Origin: Mycobacterium sp. E3198
Lineage (GTDB): Bacteria > Actinomycetota > Actinomycetes > Mycobacteriales > Mycobacteriaceae
Direction: 5' to 3'
Length of the DNA: 40,874 nt
Assembly (NCBI RefSeq): GCF_001667015.1
Contig: NZ_LZIS01000179.1
Coordinates: 1-40,874, forward strand
Shown here: positions 7,343 to 13,846 of the stretch, in pieces
How positions within the stretch are numbered: the stretch's first letter is position 1
Layout: each line of letters starts with the position of its first letter
The notes under the pieces: model-generated
The model's database searches: none
What the model saw: only the letters and a program-made list of their open reading frames with translations
Told to the model about the DNA's origin: nothing
Made by a program: the position numbers and the translations under genes

Positions 7343-8122
7343 ATGACCGGCATCGGCGCCGACCACACCCCCGGCCCTCCGCGAAAGGCATTGCGGCGCA
7401 TCGACGGTGAGCTGATCCTGTTGTGGACACTGCCGGTGACCGTGCTGATCTGGATCGGCGCGTTCCTGCTCTTCCCGGGCTTCACGCCACCGATGTCGCC
7501 CACGATGTCGGCGGAGCAGGTTGCCGCGTTCTACCGCGATCCGGCCCACCTCCCGGCGATCCGCTACAGCATGATCGTGTTCAACTGGTTCGGCGTATGC
7601 CTGGTGCCGATCCTGGCCCTGATCGTGTTGCAGATCCGCAGGATGGCGCACCGGACGCCGATCTTCTCCTACGCGATGCTGGGCTGCGTGGCCGGCGGTC
7701 CCACCCTTTTCCTCGTCGCCAACGTCTGCTGGTTGCTGGCCGCCTTCCGCACCGAGCGCAGCCCGGAGCTGACCCAGCTGCTCAACGACTTCGCCTGGAT
7801 AACCTTCACGATCCTGGTGCCGTTCCTGATCGGGCAGAGCGTGATTCTCGCCCTGGCAATCTATTTCGACGATCAGCCGCGCCCGGTCTTCAAGCGCTGG
7901 GTGGCCCACTTCAACCTGCTCGTCGCGGCCGCGCTGGTGCCCGCGGCATTCGTCGGCGTGGCCCTGACCGGCCCGCTGGCCTGGGACGGCTTGCTGTCCT
8001 TCTGGGTGAAAAACGTTGCGATTGCGGTGTGGATCGTCGTGATGGGCGTCACGCTGGGCCAGGCCGTCTATCGAGAGCGTGCCGAATACCGCCGGGGCGG
8101 CGCGGAACTCGTCGTCGCATGA
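7343..8122 (+). CDS. Six-helix membrane protein, unknown function (copy 1)
   Basis: The product is 259 residues with six hydrophobic helices, at about 23-46, 71-95, 103-130, 150-172, 188-213 and 218-243. Between helices 1 and 2 lies PTMSAEQVAAFYRDPAHLPA, an extracytoplasmic loop typical of DUF4386-like or related integral membrane proteins (tentative). It is the first gene of an operon with the membrane protein at 8119, a CoxIII-like subunit and a CoxIV-like subunit, all joined by overlaps or a gap of a few bases. The next gene is a divergent duplicate: both share a late segment with FKRW/FPKW, an NL-containing helix, and G.LAW.G. The role is unknown; association with the oxidase-like subunits is inferred. 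Confidence 0.85.
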   Translation: MTGIGADHTPGPPRKALRRIDGELILLWTLPVTVLIWIGAFLLFPGFTPPMSPTMSAEQVAAFYRDPAHLPAIRYSMIVFNWFGVCLVPILALIVLQIRRMAHRTPIFSYAMLGCVAGGPTLFLVANVCWLLAAFRTERSPELTQLLNDFAWITFTILVPFLIGQSVILALAIYFDDQPRPVFKRWVAHFNLLVAAALVPAAFVGVALTGPLAWDGLLSFWVKNVAIAVWIVVMGVTLGQAVYRERAEYRRGGAELVVA

Positions 8123-8922
8123 GCGCGGTGACGATGACTCCATCCGCGGCCGCGCCGCCTCCGGGCCCGCTGCACCGCCGGATCGGCTGGCACCTGTGGC
8201 ACGGCCCCAAGCGCGAACTGTGGCTGGCCTGGGGCATACTCGTCGTCTTCTACAACCTGTTCTTCCCGGTGTTCTTCATCGTCGCGCAGGTCCAGCCGCC
8301 GCCGCAGCCCACCTGGGACCTCGCGACGCAGGTGCACTGGTTCCACGAACGCCACCTCGGTATACCGGTTGGCTTCGGCGTCATCTTCGCCGTCAGCGGC
8401 ATGATCGCGATCAACAATGCCCTGATCGCCTACTCGATGCGGCGAATGTCGGTCAGCCCGGCGTTCGCGTATTCGTATCTGATCATTTACTCGCTCAGCG
8501 CCGTTCCCGGCATGCTGCTGCTCAACATCGCGCTGATCGTGGGTGCGTTGCGACCCGACCGCGATCCTGAAGCCCTCGGTTGGCTCTACGACTTCGCCTT
8601 CTTGTCCTTCGACGGAACCATGGGGGTCTTCCTGATCGGCTCGCTGATCTGGATGGCCGCGATACTGCTCGACAAGAATCGGGTCTTCCCCAAGTGGTTC
8701 GGCTACCTCAACCTGTGCAACGCGCTCACCGAGGTCGTGGTGGCGCCGTGCTGGATCTTCCGGCGCGGTGTGCTGGCGTGGAACGGTCAGATCGCCTGGT
8801 GGCTGGACATGGTCGTGTTCGGCGTCTACCAAGTCACTTTCATCGTCATGCTGTTCCGCATGATCCAGCGCGAGGACTTCGGCACCGGGCCGCTTCCGCG
8901 GAAAGCGGCGGCCGCGCGATGA
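8119..8922 (+). CDS. Six-helix membrane protein, unknown function (copy 2)
   Basis: The product is 267 residues. The ATG overlaps the previous stop (ATGA). About six membrane helices can be seen, including LAWGILVVFYNLFFPVFFIV, GVIFAVSGMIAINNALIAYS, SYLIIYSLSAVPGMLLLNIA and MGVFLIGSLIWMAAILL. It resembles the preceding protein in its second half (a D.AF.SF segment, VFPKWFGYLNL, GVLAWNG), so the two arose by duplication. The C-terminus is short, basic and cytoplasmic. The stop overlaps the start of the CoxIII-like gene (ATGA). No named family is claimed; the tight coupling suggests all four membrane proteins form or serve one complex. Confidence 0.85.
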   Translation: MSAVTMTPSAAAPPPGPLHRRIGWHLWHGPKRELWLAWGILVVFYNLFFPVFFIVAQVQPPPQPTWDLATQVHWFHERHLGIPVGFGVIFAVSGMIAINNALIAYSMRRMSVSPAFAYSYLIIYSLSAVPGMLLLNIALIVGALRPDRDPEALGWLYDFAFLSFDGTMGVFLIGSLIWMAAILLDKNRVFPKWFGYLNLCNALTEVVVAPCWIFRRGVLAWNGQIAWWLDMVVFGVYQVTFIVMLFRMIQREDFGTGPLPRKAAAAR

Positions 8923-9497
8923 CCGAGGTGGCCAACAAGAGCGCACGCGCCAGGTTCATCCCGGGCCAGCCCGACATGTGGGCCTTCGTCCTGTTCGAAA
9001 CGCTGATCTTCACAGGGTATTTCGGCTTCTACCTGTTCTACCGCAGCCGAAACCCGGAACTCTTTTTGCACTCGCAGGCGCAGCTCGACCTGCGCATCGG
9101 GGTCGTCAACACGTTGGTCTTGTTGCTGAGCTCCTGGTCGGTGGCGCGGTGCGTGCAGTCGGCCAGGGCCGGCGGCTACCGCGCGGCGCTGCGCGACGTC
9201 GTCCTCACAGCCGCGTTCGCCGCCGTATTCCTGTGTTTCAAGGTGTTCGAGTGGGCCCGGCTGGTCCGCATGGGAAACGGCTTCGAGGGCAACGACTTCT
9301 TCACCTACTACTTCTTTTTGACCGGAATCCACTTCGTGCACTTGGTTATCGGCTTTGTCGTGCTCGGCATCGCCGTCTACCAACTTCGCAGCCCCGCTCG
9401 CCGATCCCAGGAAATCATCGAAACGTGCGCCACCTATTGGCACACCGTCGATTTTCTCTGGGTGCTGATCTTCGCGCTGCTCTACGTGGTGAGGTGA
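8919..9497 (+). CDS. Cytochrome c oxidase subunit III-like / NorE-type protein
   Basis: The product is 192 residues of the heme-copper oxidase subunit III family, with about five membrane helices. Visible family traits are MWAFVLFETLIFTGYFGFYL at the N-terminus, LRIGVVNTLVLLLSSWSVAR, VFLCFKVFEWARLV, FFLTGIHFVHLVIGFVVL and the C-terminal TCATYWHTVDFLWVLIFALL. The G.HF.H and YWH..D.LW patterns are characteristic. The five-helix length resembles NorE and short CoxIII rather than seven-helix forms. No subunit I or II gene is present in the window, so this is an orphan accessory subunit. ATGA overlap upstream and a five-base gap downstream place it in the TetR-controlled operon. Confidence 0.88.
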   Translation: MTEVANKSARARFIPGQPDMWAFVLFETLIFTGYFGFYLFYRSRNPELFLHSQAQLDLRIGVVNTLVLLLSSWSVARCVQSARAGGYRAALRDVVLTAAFAAVFLCFKVFEWARLVRMGNGFEGNDFFTYYFFLTGIHFVHLVIGFVVLGIAVYQLRSPARRSQEIIETCATYWHTVDFLWVLIFALLYVVR

Positions 9498-9501
9498 GAA
9501 G

Positions 9502-9786
9502 GTGGTCACTTTCAACAAACGGCTGTTGGTCGTCTGGCTGGTGCTGGCGTCGCTCACCCTGGGATACCTGGTGATCGATCATGCGGCGGACGGTTCGGCC
9601 GCGCCCAGCGCGGTGGTCACGTCGAGCGTCATCGTGATCGCGGTTATCAAGGTGCGCATCATCTTTCGCGAGTTCATGGAAGTCAGGCAGGCGCCCGCCC
9701 TGCTGTGCCGCCTCACCGACGCCTGGGTGATCCTGATCGCGGTGAGCCTGCTGGCCTGCTACTTCGCCGGCATGGCGATCCGATAG
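9502..9786 (+). CDS. Cytochrome c oxidase subunit IV-like small membrane protein
   Basis: The product is 94 residues from a GTG start, with GAGGTGAGAAG just upstream as ribosome site. Three membrane helices can be seen (LLVVWLVLASLTLGYLVIDH, SAVVTSSVIVIAVIKVRIIF and WVILIAVSLLACYFAGMAIR). The middle part with IKVRIIFREFMEVRQAP fits the prokaryotic CoxIV family, which usually follows NorE/CoxIII. It is the last intact gene of the operon. A coding-like remnant in another frame follows directly (9790-9917). Confidence 0.8.
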   Translation: MVTFNKRLLVVWLVLASLTLGYLVIDHAADGSAAPSAVVTSSVIVIAVIKVRIIFREFMEVRQAPALLCRLTDAWVILIAVSLLACYFAGMAIR

Positions 9787-9789
9787 CGC

Positions 9790-9917
9790 CCAAGTGGGAG
9801 CTTCCGCGCGACATCACCGGCACGTTGGGCGCCGTCGATGCCGTCGACGGCAGCGGAATCGCGCAGGCCCCGTTCGAGTTCTCCGGGATCTTCGAGCAGA
9901 TCGGTGGCGGGCCTTAG
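9790..9917 (+). pseudogene. 3' remnant of an unidentified gene
   Basis: Between the CoxIV-like stop and the P450 stop the plus strand reads KWELPRDITGTLGAVDAVDG, then SGIAQAPFEFSGIFEQIGGG and a TAG stop. There is no start codon of its own and no ribosome site. Nearly every third codon position is G or C (36 of 41 by hand count), as in real genes of this genome, so the piece looks like the C-terminal end of a deleted gene rather than random sequence. Its TAG overlaps the P450 stop on the other strand. I do not recognise the parent protein. A frameshifted extension of the CoxIV gene is a less likely alternative. Confidence 0.5.
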
Positions 9918-11191
9918 CCGTTCGGCGTGAAGGTGAGGTGCAGTTCGCTGAGCCCGCGCAGGATGTACGTCGGCTCGTAGGTGTATCGGCGGGCGTCGAC
10001 CGGCCCGTGTTTGACCTCGTCGATTTTGATGTCGCCCATCCGGTCCAGGAGGCGCTCGATGGAGACCCGGCCCTCCACCCGAGCGAGCGGCCCACCCGGA
10101 CACGAGTGCACGCCGCGGGCGAACGCCATGTGCTCGCGGACGTTCTTGCGGCGGAGGTCGAACTCGTGCGGGTTGTCGAATCGCCGTGGGTCGCGGTTGG
10201 CCGCGCCCGGCAGCACCATGACGACGGTGCCGGCGGCGATCTCGACGCCACCGACCGTGGTGGCCTTGCGGGCCAACCGGGAGTCGCTTTTCACCGGGCT
10301 GTCCATCCGCAGCGATTCCTCGATGAACCCCGGGATGAGGCTGCGGTCGTCGCGCAGCTGTTGCTGGATGTCCGGCCGGTCGCCGATCACCTGGAGCGCC
10401 GCGCTGAGCAGCTTGGCCGTGGTTTCCTGCCCGGCGGCGAAAAGGAAGGTGGCGGAACGGACCACGTCGATGACTTCGGGTGTGGACCCGTCCGGATATT
10501 TCGCCGTCGCCAGGGAGGTCAGCACGTCGTTGCGCGGTGTCCGCCTCCGGTCCTCGATGTAGGAACAGAACTTGTCGTCGAGCCATTCGAGCGGGTTGAT
10601 GCCGACGCTTTCATGGTCGAGGGCGCCCACCCGCGCGTCGGGGCGGTCGGCGCCCAACACCACGCGGAACTCCTTGTGGTCCTCCTCCGGGACGCCGAGC
10701 AGATCGGCGATCACCAAGGTGGCGAACGGCTTTGAGTATTCGCTGATGAACTCGCACTCGCCGTTGACCAGAAACTCGTCGAGCTGGCGGTCGGCGAGGC
10801 GCCACATGAACTCCTCGTTCTGCTTGAGCCGGCTCGGGGTGAGCAGCTTGGCCAGCACCGACCGGGCCTTGGTGTGGTCCGGCGGATCCATGGTCACCAT
10901 GTGCTCGTTCATCGGGAAGTAGCTGCGGTGCTCGTCGATCTGGGGGCTGATGTCGTCGCCCTCGGGCGCGAACGGCAGCGGGGGAAAGGGCCCGCCGAGC
11001 GCGACGATGTTCGAGAAGGTGTCGGGGTCCTTATAGACCTCGGTGGCCTCTTCGTAGCCGGTGACCGCGACGACCCCATGGTGGGGCAGTCGCAGCACCG
11101 GGTTCTGGTCGCGCAGGTAGTCGAAGTACGGGTGGGGATCGGGCACCAGCGATTGATCGGTGAAGAAGTCGATCGTGTCGAAGTTGCTCAT
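9914..11191 (-). CDS. Cytochrome P450
   Basis: The product is a soluble, bacterial-type P450 of 425 residues. The I-helix oxygen-binding motif is FAAGQETTAK (about 275), the ExxR motif is EESLR (about 312), and the heme loop is FARGVHSCPGG with the thiolate ligand Cys364. Like other mycobacterial P450s it would need separate ferredoxin and reductase partners; the only ferredoxin-type gene here (19013) is a Bfd, not a P450 partner. The start ATG has GGAGG about ten bases upstream. It is divergent from a TetR gene with twin TGCTnAGCA palindromes between them. The substrate is unknown; the neighbouring CoA and lipid genes suggest a lipid or steroid. I cannot fix the CYP family. Confidence 0.93.
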   Translation of the reverse strand: MSNFDTIDFFTDQSLVPDPHPYFDYLRDQNPVLRLPHHGVVAVTGYEEATEVYKDPDTFSNIVALGGPFPPLPFAPEGDDISPQIDEHRSYFPMNEHMVTMDPPDHTKARSVLAKLLTPSRLKQNEEFMWRLADRQLDEFLVNGECEFISEYSKPFATLVIADLLGVPEEDHKEFRVVLGADRPDARVGALDHESVGINPLEWLDDKFCSYIEDRRRTPRNDVLTSLATAKYPDGSTPEVIDVVRSATFLFAAGQETTAKLLSAALQVIGDRPDIQQQLRDDRSLIPGFIEESLRMDSPVKSDSRLARKATTVGGVEIAAGTVVMVLPGAANRDPRRFDNPHEFDLRRKNVREHMAFARGVHSCPGGPLARVEGRVSIERLLDRMGDIKIDEVKHGPVDARRYTYEPTYILRGLSELHLTFTPNG

Positions 11192-11284
11192 GTCGTGCGT
11201 GCCTCCAAGAGCGGCGCTCGGCCGAATGATGAGTCGGCGGCGAGACTCTGCGCCGCCCGAGTCAGGTATCCATTATCCACGAAG

Positions 11285-11304
11285 TGCTGAGCACCTGCTT
11301 AGCA
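11285..11304. promoter_or_regulatory. Twin TGCTnAGCA palindromes between P450 and TetR genes
   Basis: TGCTGAGCA (11285-11293, within the 11-base palindrome GTGCTGAGCAC) and TGCTTAGCA (11296-11304) are 11 bases apart centre to centre, so they lie on the same face of the helix. They sit between the divergent P450 and TetR genes. This is a likely operator for the TetR at 11420; the assignment is inferred. Confidence 0.6.
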
Positions 11305-11369
11305 TGACGGTATTGTCAGGGTCAAGATCGCCGCGCATCCGGGGCATGACGGTCTGGCTACGATCAGGC

Positions 11370-11423
11370 ATGGTCGACACTGGGATGTCGCGAGTGCGCA
11401 GAGAGTACGGAGTCAAGGCATGA
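11370..11423 (+). other. Possible 17-codon leader ORF before the TetR gene
   Basis: An ATG at 11370 opens a 17-residue frame (MVDTGMSRVRREYGVKA) whose TGA overlaps the TetR ATG as ATGA. A -10-like TACGAT (11359-11364) lies six bases before that ATG, which would make it leaderless; the -35 is poor. The TetR ATG itself has no good ribosome site, so coupling through this leader is plausible but unproven. Confidence 0.3.
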
Positions 11424-12130
11424 CACCTGCTTCCGTGGCCCGCAGGATCGGGGCGCCGGACGCGAAGAACCGCGGCCTGCTGCTCGACGCGGCCGAGCAG
11501 CTGATGCTCGAAGAGGGCTACGCCGCCGTCACGTCGCGTCGCCTCGCCAGCCGCGCGGGCCTGAAACCCCAACTGGTGCACTACTACTTCCGCACCATGG
11601 ACGAGTTGTTCCTCGAGGTCTTCCGCCGCCGCGCCGAAGAAGGGCTGCAGGCGCAGGCGCGAGCGCTGCAATGCCCCCAGCCGCTGTGGGCCTTGTGGAG
11701 GTTCGGCACCGACCCGGGCTTCACCCGCATCTCGATGGAGTTCATGGCGCTGGCCAACCATCGCAAGGAGATGCGAGCCGAAATCGCTTACTACGCGGAA
11801 CGCTTCCGCGAGGAACAACGCCAGGCGGTCGCCGCCGCGCTGCAGCGTTACGGCGCCGAAAGCGAGGACGTGCCGGCGGTGGTCTGGACGGTCCTGATGA
11901 CCAGCCTGTCCCGGTTTTTGGTTCTCGAGCAGGCGGTGGGCATATCCGGCGGGCACGCCGACACCCTGGAGCTGGTCGAGAGTTATCTGCGCCGGCTGGA
12001 AGGCGAACCGCAACCCGTTGCCGGGATGCCGCCCACCTGGGTGGTTCACCAGGTGCGCAGCGAACAGAGCGCGCCCTTGGGTCCAACCTTGGACACCACG
12101 ACCTTGCCGTCGACCGACAGGTCGCATTGA
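11420..12130 (+). CDS. TetR family transcriptional regulator
   Basis: The product is 236 residues. The TetR helix-turn-helix is at about 18-65 (LLLDAAEQLMLEEGYAAVTS then RRLASRAGLKPQLVHYYFRT). The C-terminal part has helical segments including ISMEFMALANHRKEMRAEIA and VVWTVLMTSLSRFLVLEQAV. The last 28 codons overlap, tail to tail, the 3' end of the minus-strand gene at 12046. That tail (after about residue 208) is polar and reads like antisense sequence, so the protein may have been extended by loss of an earlier stop. It is divergent from the P450 and probably controls it through the twin TGCTnAGCA sites. Confidence 0.9.
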   Translation: MTPASVARRIGAPDAKNRGLLLDAAEQLMLEEGYAAVTSRRLASRAGLKPQLVHYYFRTMDELFLEVFRRRAEEGLQAQARALQCPQPLWALWRFGTDPGFTRISMEFMALANHRKEMRAEIAYYAERFREEQRQAVAAALQRYGAESEDVPAVVWTVLMTSLSRFLVLEQAVGISGGHADTLELVESYLRRLEGEPQPVAGMPPTWVVHQVRSEQSAPLGPTLDTTTLPSTDRSH

Positions 12131-12474
12131 ACGCCGCCCTGCGCCGGCGGTTCACGACCGGTGGTGGCCGTGACCATCGCCCACTGCTCGGGGTTTAACA
12201 GGTTCACCGGCTGAACCCAGGGCTTATCGGGGCCGACGTCGGCGTGGACCTGCGGCGTGAATGCGTAGTTGTTGTGGCTGTAGTCGGAGAAGACCGTCGG
12301 GTCCTGATCCTGGTAGAAGATGTCGACGTAGGCCGGGGCGGTGGCCGTGACGACATAGACGACCTGATGCCAGACCGGGTCGGCGTGTGCCCGCCCGGGG
12401 CTCACCAACGGGCCCGTCAGCCCCAGCAACAGCGCCGAGCCGATGCCCAACAGTTTCTTCGCGGTGCTGGTCAT
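12046..12474 (-). CDS. MmpS-like secreted or membrane-anchored protein
   Basis: The product is 142 residues, starting at the ATG with AAGGAG upstream. The signal or anchor is MTSTAKKLLGIGSALLLGLT, with likely cleavage at AHA-DPVWHQ. The mature domain looks like the extracellular beta domain of MmpS proteins: VVYVVTATAPAYVDIFYQDQ early, and a late VQCDLSVDGKVVVSK followed by GALC, with the paired cysteines typical of that fold. There is no MmpL gene next to it. The ATG overlaps the stop of the crotonase gene (ATGA), so the two are co-translated. The 3' end overlaps the TetR gene on the opposite strand by 85 bases. The family call is from pattern resemblance only. Confidence 0.7.
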   Translation of the reverse strand: MTSTAKKLLGIGSALLLGLTGPLVSPGRAHADPVWHQVVYVVTATAPAYVDIFYQDQDPTVFSDYSHNNYAFTPQVHADVGPDKPWVQPVNLLNPEQWAMVTATTGREPPAQGGVQCDLSVDGKVVVSKVGPKGALCSLRTW

Positions 12475-13217
12475 GTCGCTCCTTCGGCTGCCGGGCGCGG
12501 ACTGGCGGTGCGGTTCATCACCCGCTCTGCGGCCTGCCAGTGGGCGTCGGCAACCCACAGCCGTGCAAAGGATGCTATCGCTTCATCAGGGGAAACGCCC
12601 CTGATTACCCGTTTTATCTCGGCCGCCGGATGGCGGGCCAGCGACGTGGCGACCGACCGCCAGCCCTCGTCGAACGAGGCGCGCGGAAAAACCAGATCCA
12701 CCAGGCCGATGCGCTCCGCCTCCGCGGCGTCGAGCGCCGTTCCCGTGCCCGCCAACAGCAGTGCCTTGCCCTTGCCGACGATCGCGGCCAGTCGTTCGGC
12801 GCCGCCCCAGGCCGGCATGATCTCCAGCGTCACCTGATTGAAGGCGATCTTGATGTCGTCGGCGGCCACCCGGATGTCGGCGGCGACGGCGAATTCGGCG
12901 CCGCCGCCGAAGGCATGGCCGTTGAGGGCGGCGACGACCGGCGCCGGAAACGCCGCCAGCTGATCGCAGATGGACCGCATCCGCCTGGCCATCGCCGCGG
13001 CGTCTTCCTCGGTGCGCAGCGCGCTCAGCTCCTTGAGATCACCGCCCGAGACGAACGCCCGGTCGCCGGCGCCTTTGACGACGAGGGCCCGCGCGCCCGC
13101 CGCGGCGTCGATCGCTTTCTCTAGCTGCTCCATGGTGTCGAGCGCGATGGCATTGCGCGCGTGGGGGCGATCGATGGTGAGCACCGCCAGCCCACCATCG
13201 AACTCGAGGTCCACCAT
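12471..13217 (-). CDS. Enoyl-CoA hydratase/isomerase (crotonase) family protein
   Basis: The product is a crotonase-fold protein of 248 residues. The oxyanion-hole segments are FVSGGDLKE (about 58) and NGHAFGGGAEFAVAAD (about 102-117). The first catalytic glutamate of hydratases is present (GGGAE). The second, normally in FGxPE, is missing: the aligned stretch reads FNQVTLEIMPAWGG, lacking the PE pair. It may therefore not be a true hydratase; isomerase, hydrolase or thioesterase-like chemistry is possible. It is coupled by ATGA to the MmpS-like gene downstream and divergent from the lipoprotein at 13333. An ATTCTC-N7-GAGAAT inverted repeat lies 45 bases upstream. Confidence 0.88.
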   Translation of the reverse strand: MVDLEFDGGLAVLTIDRPHARNAIALDTMEQLEKAIDAAAGARALVVKGAGDRAFVSGGDLKELSALRTEEDAAAMARRMRSICDQLAAFPAPVVAALNGHAFGGGAEFAVAADIRVAADDIKIAFNQVTLEIMPAWGGAERLAAIVGKGKALLLAGTGTALDAAEAERIGLVDLVFPRASFDEGWRSVATSLARHPAAEIKRVIRGVSPDEAIASFARLWVADAHWQAAERVMNRTASPRPAAEGAT

Positions 13218-13261
13218 GCGTTATCGCTCCAGTGAAAAAGCCGCGAATTGCCGATATTGGC

Positions 13262-13280
13262 ATTCTCTTTCGGCGAGAAT
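13262..13280. promoter_or_regulatory. Inverted repeat ATTCTC-N7-GAGAAT between divergent genes
   Basis: Six-base arms ATTCTC (13262-13267) and GAGAAT (13275-13280) are separated by seven bases, between the crotonase and lipoprotein genes. The half-site GAGAATA also occurs in the perfect palindrome at 13810, so one regulator could bind both. This is an inference. Confidence 0.35.
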
Positions 13281-13332
13281 AACATCATCGCAGCAGGTCC
13301 AGAAGTTCGTCGCGCAGGATCGAGGTGCCCAG

Positions 13333-13755
13333 GTGCGTAACCGAATCGTGGCGGTGGCGGCCGCGGCGCTTGCCGTGACCGGCCTCGGTGCATGCAGCCC
13401 GAAGCCGCAAACCCCCATCTCCAGCACCGCATCGGTGACCGTCAACGGAAGCGACGCGAACATCCATGTGGTCAAGTGCAGTCAGTTGGAGTGGTACCGG
13501 ACGATCGAGATCGGCGGCGATTTCGCCGGCGCCAAGGTGGTGATCGATCAACGAGCCGAGCCGCTGACCGCCGAGTCCGTTCGTATCCAAAACCTGGGCG
13601 GCTTCACCGGCATGTACTCGGCGCATGACGGCGGCAACGCGGACATGAGCCTGAGCGGCGACAAATTCACGATCACCGGCACCGCCAACGGCTACAAGAC
13701 CGACAAGCCGGGCGAAGCGGCTTCCGCGACGTTCAAAATCATCGCGACCTGCTGA
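13333..13755 (+). CDS. 19-kDa (LpqH) family lipoprotein
   Basis: The product is 140 residues from a GTG start. The signal peptide ends in lipobox LGAC with Cys21 as the lipidated residue. The mature domain has the LpqH-family layout: ASVTVNGSDANIHVVKCSQL near the start, repeated glycine-rich beta strands (SVRIQNLGGFTGMYS), ITGTANGYKTDKPGEA and the terminal ATFKIIATC. LpqH itself ends FEIEVTC. The two cysteines at about 50 and 140 should form the conserved disulfide. Such lipoproteins are surface antigens and TLR2 ligands in mycobacteria; the physiological role is unsettled. It stands alone, divergent from the crotonase. Confidence 0.85.
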   Translation: MRNRIVAVAAAALAVTGLGACSPKPQTPISSTASVTVNGSDANIHVVKCSQLEWYRTIEIGGDFAGAKVVIDQRAEPLTAESVRIQNLGGFTGMYSAHDGGNADMSLSGDKFTITGTANGYKTDKPGEAASATFKIIATC

Positions 13756-13809
13756 CTGTCACTCCCCAGCCCCCGAAGGTGGGCCCCCCGTTGCGGTCGC
13801 CCGCCCGGA

Positions 13810-13824
13810 GAGAATACTATTCTC
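13810..13824. promoter_or_regulatory. Perfect palindrome GAGAATACTATTCTC before the amidohydrolase gene
   Basis: Seven-base arms around a central C form a perfect palindrome, ending 22 bases before the ATG at 13847. TATTCT within it (13818-13823) could serve as the -10 box, so a bound repressor would block the promoter. The regulator is unknown; a TetR-type protein is likely. Confidence 0.65.
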
Positions 13825-13846
13825 ATAAATTGCGAAGGAGGATTTC

